From Cavenderia fasciculata (lineage: Eukaryota; Evosea; Eumycetozoa; Acytosteliales; Cavenderiaceae): a DNA stretch of 64,000 bases. Under the pieces are notes generated by a model that was not told the origin of the DNA, did not search any database, and saw only the letters and a program-made list of their open reading frames with translations. Position 1 is the stretch's first letter, and the number at the start of each line of letters is the position of its first letter. The DNA is taken from positions 124,001 to 188,000 of the forward strand of contig NW_004457639.1 in NCBI RefSeq assembly GCF_000203815.1. Direction: 5' to 3'. This document shows, piece by piece, positions 56,576 to 64,000 of the stretch. The position numbers and the translations under genes are program-made.

Positions 56576-59500
56576 ATGACAATGTTTAAAGGTGGGGGTG
56601 TTTCAACATCATTAACCTCATCATCAAAACAACATCTCTTACTATTTGTATTATTATCTATATCGATTTCATTGGTATTCTCAACTACTACTACAACTAC
56701 ATTCACAAGAGAAACCAAAGTACATCTTCACAATGCAATCAATCAACAGAAATATCATTACTCGTATGCAGGTCATCATTTGGAACGTGACATTCGACTA
56801 TATATCATTCAATTCAAGGATAGTGTAACAAAAGAACAACACAAGCAGTTTGTAGACTTGTTGGATCAGTTCAATGCCTACATCCACCATTATATCCCCA
56901 ATCATTCCTATCTCGTAGTGTTCCCAGAGAACCATGCCGACAGCAACACAATTGGAATCATTCGAAAGAAGATTGGGTTCGAGAGATTAGAGGATGTACA
57001 CGAACTGACATCTACACTCAAGATATCACCTACCCTCGGTCAACAGTCACTAGACTATTCTCTACCAACTGGTATTCGTGTGAGTTTGGTTGACTCTAAA
57101 TCGGCTGCCTTGTTACGTGTATCATTGTTGGAAGAGTTTAAATCATCCAACAACATTCAATTGATTGACAACACACAACAACAAGATACAAAGAATCCAA
57201 CTGTAGAGTTGATGTTTATTGGTGGCAGTAGTAAAAACTTAAACTTTATCAAGAATGTTATATCATGGACATCACGTCAATGTCATGTGTATTGGGTTGA
57301 AAGGTCATCGTATGCTATGCAAAAGGTGTCAAACAAGTATGCCAAATACTCTGTTCAGAATGGTGCACTCAATGAAACAGCTACACCCATGTGGACTAGT
57401 GGATTGACTGGTATTGGTGAGATTGTAGGTTGTGCAGACAGTGGTCTCGATCTCAAGCACTGCTTCTTTTTCGATGCCGCTGGCAACACGCCGTCGACCA
57501 CTCATAGAAAGGTGGTGAGCTATGATGCGTTGGCCGACTCGACCGACGTCGTTGACGGACACGGCACACACGTTGTCGGTACTATACTCGGTAGTCCGAG
57601 TGATCCAAACGCTCCACTCGCCGAGTTTATGGGCGGTGCACCAGATGCACGTGTTGCATTTATCGATATTGGCGGTGCCAACCGTGGCGTCCTAAACGGT
57701 ATCCCATCAGACCCCGCCGAACTCTTTAGATCGACCTATGCCAACGGCGCACGTATCCATTTGGATGCTTGGAACTCGCAAGACTCTGGCGCCTACTACA
57801 CAACCATCACTGCTCAGTTGGATGCCTTCCAAAGCGAGAATCTTGACTTTTTGGCTGTGCGTAGTGCCGGCAACAGCCCACTCTTCCAGTTCCAAGGCTC
57901 GTACTCGGTCACCCAAGAGTCGGTATCTAAAAACTCGCTGGTCGTCGGCAGTTACAACCAAAACCCAGTGCAGTATGCAGAGGCTATTGCACGCTTTGAC
58001 TTTGATGCTATCTATGCAGACTTGCAGTACCAGGTGTGCACACTGAACAACCCTGTCTACGGACTGCGTTGCACAGATGTGCCAGGTGGTGCAACTCAGA
58101 CTGTGTGTTGTGGTGCCAACACGGTCCTCAACAACATCTGTTGTAGTGCCATGTTGCAAGCAGACTATGCTGCCAACACGACCTACACTGAATACACACT
58201 CTCGACATTCTCGGGTGTCGGACCTACTTCTGACGGTCGTATCAAGCCTGACCTCTTTGCACCTGGGTCGCCTATCGTATCGTCGCGTTCACAAGGTGCG
58301 GCTGCTACCGACGACCATTGCTCTGCCGCCGTCATTGGAGGTGCGCCAACCCCCTCGTTGGTGGCCATGGAAGGTACCAGTCAGTCTGCAGCCGTCGCTG
58401 CATCGGCCGCTGTCCTCACACGTCAATACCTTCGTCTTGGATTCTACCAAGACGGAGCTACTGCCAACGCGACCGCTGCTATTGCCAACCCATCAGGTTC
58501 ACTTGTCAAAGCAATGATGATCAATACTGCCAACACCAACCATGCATCAACTGTCCCATTCTCTACTGGATTTGGATCGGTTGACCTATCCTCTCTCATC
58601 AAGACATCTGGCTCTACCGAAAAGATTGATGTTGCCAACATGACAGATGCAGTTGCCAATACTGAATCAATGGATCAAGTTTGTTTCCAGGTTAGTGGTG
58701 GTGATATCTATGTCACACTTGTTTGGACCGATCCAGCCGGCTCACCACTCTCACCAGTTGCCCTTGTCAACGACTTGGATCTCGTCGTCTACCAATACAT
58801 TGACAGCAACCTCACTCTCTACTCTTTAGAGGATCATATCAACAATGTCGAACATCTTGTCATTCGTAATGCCCAACCCGGTCGTTACGACATCCGTGTC
58901 TATGGCTCCAACGTGCCAGTCCCCGACCAAACCTTTTCCGTAGTCACTCGTGGCAACATTGAAAGAATCTATTGTTCACAATGTTACTATGATCCAAATG
59001 AATACCAAGAACAAGAATGTTATGTTGAAAATGGTATTGGTATTCAATCTTGTCATTCTGATAATCTTTGGGGTACTTGTGAGGTAACTAGTCAAATTTT
59101 AAAAAAATCAAATCAAATTAAAATAATATTAATCTTTCTTTTTCTTTTTCTTTTATAGATTTATTCATGTGATTCTGGATATGTATTGGATAAAGGTATT
59201 ACTAAAAAATGTGTTACCATGTTGGCATTGACATTATACAATATTGTATTGTTGGCAGCTTTTGGTATCATTATTTTGGCAGGTGTTGTAGCTGTTTTAT
59301 TATTCTATAAGAGTAGATCATTAAATGATGAAAAATATAAATCAAAACATACTTCTAATGGTAATGGTAATAGTAATAGTAATAATGGTGGTGCAGCTGG
59401 TGGTGGTAAACCAGGTGACAATAATAATAATAATACTGGTCGTGGTGGTAAAGCAGTTGAATTAACAGTTGTTGGAGCTGGTGCAGATTATGATAACAGT

Positions 59501-61759
59501 AAAAAAGATAATAATAATAATAACGGTAGTGGAAGTGGAAGTGGAGGTGGTACTGGTATTGGTGCTGGTGCTGGTGGTAGAGATGATGATGATGATCAAG
59601 AACCATTAATTGAACAAGAAAAGGTTGAATATTCAATCATTGAAATCATATCATTGGCAAGACCAGAAGCTAAATTAATCATTCTTGGTATCATTTTATC
59701 ATTTGTTGATATTGCTTTGGGATTGGCCATTCCATTGGTATCTGCCAATATCTTTGATCTACTCTATTCAGGACAATCATCAGAGATTAACTCGGTCATT
59801 TTAACATTTGCACTCATCATTATTGGTATGCTCATCGTTCAGTTCCTCTATGGTATTTTGTTGGCTTTGGCCGGTCACAAGATCATTGCTCGTCTTAGAA
59901 AGGAAATGTTCCGCGCACTTCTTATCCAAGACATGGACTTTTTCAATGAACGTAAAACTGGTGAACTTATGAGTCGTCTGGCTAGTGACGTATCGTCAGT
60001 TCGTAACATCATATCTGACAGTATCCCACATATGATTACTCAAATTGCCACTATCCTCGGTGGTCTCATTATGCTCTTCATTATCTCTTGGAAGTTGACT
60101 TTGGTCGTACTCTGTCCACTCCCAATACTCATGGTATTCTCTCACTTTTACGGAAACTATATCGAAGAGATTTCAATGAAGGTGCAGGATGCTTTGGCCG
60201 ACGCAGCTACACATGCTGCCGAGACACTATTCAATATCCGTACAGTACGTTGGTTCTCGGCTGAAGAGCGTGAGGTGTCACGTTTCGCAGTGCTTATCAA
60301 CAAGTCCTACCAGATTGCCTTGCGTATGACCATTTGGAACGGTATCTATAACAGTACAAGCGGTATCTTTGAGCAGCTATCCATCTTTATCCTCTTGTGG
60401 TACGGTACCTCGTTGGTTAGAGCGCGTGACCTTACCCCGTCGATGCTCATCGCCTTTAACCTGTTCCTCCCATTCATCTCGGGTGCACTCACCCAAATCT
60501 CCACACTCTACACTACGTACAAGTCCTACAAGGGTAGCTCGTACCGTTTCTTTGAGATTATGCAGCGTGTGCCATCGATCCCTCCCACGGGTGGTATTCG
60601 CCGCGACCGTGTCACAGGTAACCTCGCATTCAAGAATGTGGCGTTTAGCTATGCCGGTGCACGTGACAACAAGGTGTTGAGCAGCGTCAACCTCCAGTTC
60701 CAACCCGGCACCATCACCGCGCTCATCGGTCCGTCCGGTGGAGGCAAGACCACGATGCTCTCGCTGATTGGCCGTTTGTACGATATTGAGGGTGGCCAAA
60801 TCACACTCGACGGCACTGATATTCGCGAGTGGGACCTTGTCAACTTGCACGACCACATCTCGATTGTCAACCAAGAGCCATCTCTCTTTTCCGGAACCAT
60901 CGCCGAGAATGTGTCGTACGGACGTCCCGACGCGACCCGTCAACAGGTGATGGAGGCATGTCGTCTCGCCAATGCACACGACTTTATCACTGCTATGCCC
61001 AACGGCTACGACACGGTGATTGGCGAGCGTGGCACAGCCCTCTCGGGCGGTCAAAAGCAGCGTATCGCCATTGCACGTACCATCATCAAGAACCCCACCG
61101 TTCTCCTGCTCGACGAAGCCACCTCGGAGCTCGATGTCGAGTCTGAGCGTCTCGTCCAAGAAGCTATCGACAACCTCGTGCAAAACAGAACCGTCATCAT
61201 CGTCGCTCATCGTCTCTCGACAATTCTCACAGCCGATATTATCGCCGTCATCTCTGAAGGTACCGTCACCGAGATGGGAGCACCCGAACAATTGGTCGAA
61301 CAAAAGGGTATGTTTTATGACTTTGTCCAAATCCAATACGGCAAGCATAACGGTGACATCCCAATCCACATCCCCACCAAAAACAGAAACCAACAAGACA
61401 AGGACAAGTTACGTCTCCGTTCCGAAACCATTCTCCAACGCGTTGGACAAGGTGCACCTGTCAAGACCAAAAAGGCCGTCAACCTTCTCGACGACGACCC
61501 CAGTGGATCGGTCATCATGCAACCAGCAGCCGATGATTCAGAGGCACCCATGTGGCACCAAGCCAAAAAACACACCAAGCGATGGAACGAAAACAAAACA
61601 TCACATCTTATTCGTGGCAGCGCAGCCATTGAATCACAATGGCGTAGAGGTGCTGTCGACGACAAACTTAATCGTTTGGTTGCTAAAACTAGAAAGAAAG
61701 GTTTCTTTAATAATAATGATAAGGGTCAAGATATTAAACAATCTTTGGTTAATTATTAA
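56576..61759 (+). CDS. Tag-family serine protease / ABC transporter fusion
   Basis: A Dictyostelia-specific fusion (TagA-TagD type) in which a subtilisin protease is joined to a half ABC transporter. Family members shape cell-type differentiation, and TagC makes the SDF-2 peptide. Two exons, 56576-59083 and 59159-61759, give 1702 residues. A signal segment lies at about 20-40. The S8 domain has Asp in VGCADSGLD (near 288), His in DGHGTHVVGT (near 330), the oxyanion Asn in RSAGNS and Ser in MEGTSQSAA (near 602), so the triad is complete. A TM helix follows at about 858-885, then a Gly/Asn linker, an ABC membrane domain (about 995-1270) and the ATPase: Walker A GPSGGGKTT, VNQEPSLFSGTI, signature LSGGQKQR, Walker B VLLLDEATSELD and AHRLSTI. 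It needs a dimer partner. I cannot say which Tag paralogue it is. Confidence 0.95.
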
Positions 61760-61931
61760 TTTAAATTTAAATATAAATAAATGTAAAGAAAATAAATCTA
61801 TTTTGTACAATATATATACAAGATTAATTTAATATTATTTCCATGTGATTGTTATGATTGTTATTTGTTTATACAAGAGATGATATGATGGTTGGAGGAT
61901 TTATTTTTGAATTGTTGGTTGGATGTTATTA

Positions 61932-62371
61932 TTATTTCTTTCGTTTCCTCTTTTTGTCATCTTCTGAATCAGATGATGATAATGATGAGGAGGATGAATA
62001 TGAAGAAGAATCAGAGTCACTATTTGATGATGAATCGGAATCGGAAGAAGAGTCTGAATCGGAATCAGAGTCACTGTCTGATGATGAATCCGAATCACTA
62101 CTATCATTATTTTACTTTTCTTTCTATTCTTTTCTTTTGATTTCTTTTTCTTATTCTTATCGTCAGTCTTGCTGCTGCTACTAGTAATACCAGCAGTTTT
62201 AAGTATATTTTCTTTGTAAAGGTCTGGGTTGTTTAGATAGGTTGTTCGTGTTGGTCTCGCCGAATAAGCTCTTTGATTCTTGCAATTATATGTATAATGA
62301 CCAAGTTCTAAACATTTTTGACATTGTGTACTCGCTAGCTTTGTAGTTAGTTGATGCCTCTTTTGACTCAT
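61932..62371 (-). CDS. zcchc10: ZCCHC10-like zinc-knuckle protein with an apparent frameshift in the tail
   Basis: The N-terminal frame from 62371 encodes a CCHC zinc knuckle (CQKCLELGHYTYNC) followed by RAYSARPTRTTYL, the hallmark of ZCCHC10, and then a Lys-rich stretch (DDKNKKKKSKEKNRKKSK). ZCCHC10 proteins continue as a long Ser/Asp run and end in basic KKKK. Exactly such a run (SSSDSDSDSDSDSS, ending DDKKRKRKK, stop at 61932-61934) lies immediately downstream, but in a different reading frame. No GT-AG intron with the right phase fits between. The change falls in a homopurine tract near 62105-62150, so an indel, an assembly error or frameshifting could explain it. Likely nuclear. Its molecular role is poorly known. 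Confidence 0.7.
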
Positions 62372-62570
62372 CTCTCCTATCTATCTATCTATCTGTACCC
62401 AATGAATTCCAAGAATGAAGATGATGCGTAATCAAACGAATGAATGAATGACTTTATCAATCTTGTTTTTCATTATTAATCTTTAATCATTTTCATTGTC
62501 AATGTTTATAAATAGATAATTAAAGAGATATAAGATAAGAAGAGGGAGATAAGAGAGAGAGAACCATGAA

Positions 62571-64000
62571 ATGATGAACAACAACTTTATATATCAATTG
62601 ATATTAACAAAATTAAATAATGTAAATAGTGGTAATACTAATAGTGCAATAGTGATATCAAGTATTTTCAATATACTGCTTCATCAACATAATAATAATA
62701 AAAAGAAACCATCATTCAAATCTGTAATTTATCCATTCTTGGTATACTTGTCTCAACAAGAACAACAACAACAACAAGATGATAATAATGGTAAAAAGAA
62801 TAAACAACAAGGACAACAACAAAAACAACAACAACAACAACAACAACTACCAAGACTATTACAATTAAAGTTAAATATTCAAATTAACATTTTAGATTGG
62901 TTGTATACTATTGTTATCAATTCTGATTGTACTTTGACACCTGTCCACGTAGAGGAGTATAATACGATTAAAACATTTTTAATTGATCATTATATTACAA
63001 ACACTTTTGGCAATGGAATCTATACAAATCATCTTTGGATATCTTCTATCGTTAATCTTTTATTTAATCATATTGGTTATTCAATTCCATCATCTTCTTC
63101 ATCTTTGTCCTCGATTGAAACTGTCAAGCAAATGATATCCACTGTACATTCAACTGCGGCCATTCAACCAAATACAAGTAGTAATAACAATAGAATCATT
63201 TCATTGATTCACCCATCATTGTCATCCAATACAACCATGATGAATGGTGGTATCATTAAAAAAGAGAATAGTCAAGAATATGCTAATGATCATTTGGATA
63301 CCGGTAATACGTCATCAACATCAATTGGTAATGATAATCATAGAGATATGGAATCACTTTTACAAGATTGGGATAGTTTATTCTTGACATTTATACCTCA
63401 AATTGTAATTATTATTATTATTATTATTATCTCTCATTTCTATAAACTATTTATTTATTAACATTCATTAATCCATTTTAGAAAAAGAATGATAATAGAA
63501 TTAAAGATTATAAAAAATATATAATGAAAGAAGATGAAGATGAAATAATGTCAGATATAGAAAAGGATCAACAAATCAACTCAAAATTTCGAGCAAAGAA
63601 TGAAGATGATGAAATTGTTTTTGATGATTCACCAAAGATGATGGATCATCAACAACAAGAATATACAAACAAAATCATCGACAATATAAAGAATAGTACA
63701 ACCACACACCAAGATACACCTCAATCTCAAGATTTGGATGAATCCTTTATTGAAAAGCCAAAGAGAGTTTTAGTGGACAGGGAAATCCAAGCGCTGGATT
63801 CTGTTCATATCGAACTATTGAAAAATCCTATATCAATTACAAGTGATTTCAGATCAAATATGTCTATTATTGTAAATATTGAAGATGTATGTATAAATAT
63901 AACAAAAATAATAACAATTTTAATAAAGGATTAAAATATTAATATTTTTTTTAGCCAGAAATTGTTACATCACATTTAAGATTAGATAGTATGGATAAAT
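62571..64000 (+). CDS. Unknown protein, 5' part only (runs off the window)
   Basis: Exons 62571-63404, 63482-63886 and 63955 to the window edge are in phase and give about 428 residues so far. I do not recognise the family. The N-terminal 280 residues are helical and hydrophobic with a poly-Gln/Lys insertion (about 65-95): FIYQLILTKL, FNILLHQH, QLKLNIQINILDWLYTIVIN, FLIDHYITNTFGNGIYTNHL. This resembles HEAT/ARM-type repeat scaffolds. The second exon is acidic and charged (EDEDEIMSDIEKD). Transcription is divergent from the ZCCHC10-like gene, with 199 bp between starts. Two adjacent ATGs exist, and I use the first. Confidence 0.7.

Noticed and set aside
60377-61396. 339-codon open frame on the minus strand opposite the Tag ABC domain
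   Set aside because: It is antisense to strongly conserved ABC motifs. C-ending codons on the sense strand create few stops in the complementary frame, so this is a shadow.
1-64000. tRNA, rRNA or CRISPR loci
   Set aside because: I looked for B-box-like GGTTCGAATCC on both strands, rRNA-like blocks and regular spacer arrays, and found none that fold or fit. CRISPR would not be expected in a eukaryote.

Overview
The window is nuclear DNA of a social amoeba (Dictyostelia), most likely a species less AT-rich than Dictyostelium discoideum. Three things point there: short AT-rich GT-AG introns of about 60-150 bp, proteins full of Asn, Gln, Ser and Thr homopolymers beside AAT/CAA trinucleotide repeats, and several Dictyostelia-typical genes. 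These include a Tag-type fusion of a subtilisin protease with an ABC transporter, an F-BAR plus RhoGAP protein of MEGAP type, and a near-exact Rab1A. The species cannot be fixed from sequence alone. All exon coordinates below were read by hand from splice motifs, reading phase and protein-family alignment from memory.

Layout. 0-5 kb: a HAD/Cof phosphatase and a PMS2-type mismatch-repair endonuclease, both on the minus strand. 5.3-8.8 kb: a secreted Asn/Ser-rich repeat protein whose downstream repeats have lost a common reading frame, followed by 2 kb of repeats and a CCAT-type minisatellite. 10.9-17.3 kb: a divergent pair sharing a 213-bp promoter, a membrane-anchored UBX protein and UDP-glucose:glycoprotein glucosyltransferase (UGGT). 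17.4-24.5 kb: a bZIP-like regulator and a Q-rich nuclear-type protein, each with a large upstream region (2.7 and 4.5 kb). 29-32 kb: translocon-associated protein alpha and Rab1A. 34.7-46.2 kb: F-BAR/RhoGAP protein, an RRM plus RNase II (DIS3L2/SSD1-like) protein with a long Q-rich segment, and a filamin-repeat protein. 46.3-49.3 kb: a divergent pair of helical proteins of unknown family. 49.3-53.5 kb: a secreted beta-sandwich protein, prefoldin 4, a recombinase fossil, and the selenoprotein Sep15 (SELENOF). 54-61.8 kb: eIF3d and the Tag protease-transporter. 61.9-64 kb: a ZCCHC10-like zinc knuckle protein and an incomplete unknown gene.

Functional threads. Secretory-pathway quality control and traffic is strongly represented: UGGT, Sep15 (known in animals to bind UGGT), TRAP alpha, a putative Cdc48 adaptor and Rab1A. 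RNA and translation genes (eIF3d, RRM-RNase II, ZCCHC10-like) form a second group.

The strongest single observation is an in-frame TGA at 53070-53072, at the exact selenocysteine position of Sep15, with well conserved coding sequence after it. I could not locate the matching SECIS element. Other points worth a look are the Tag fusion, the frame-switching Asn-rich array with a repeated 16-bp palindrome, an apparent frameshift in the ZCCHC10-like tail, a possible hAT-type MITE, and several strong hairpins in otherwise empty intergenic DNA.
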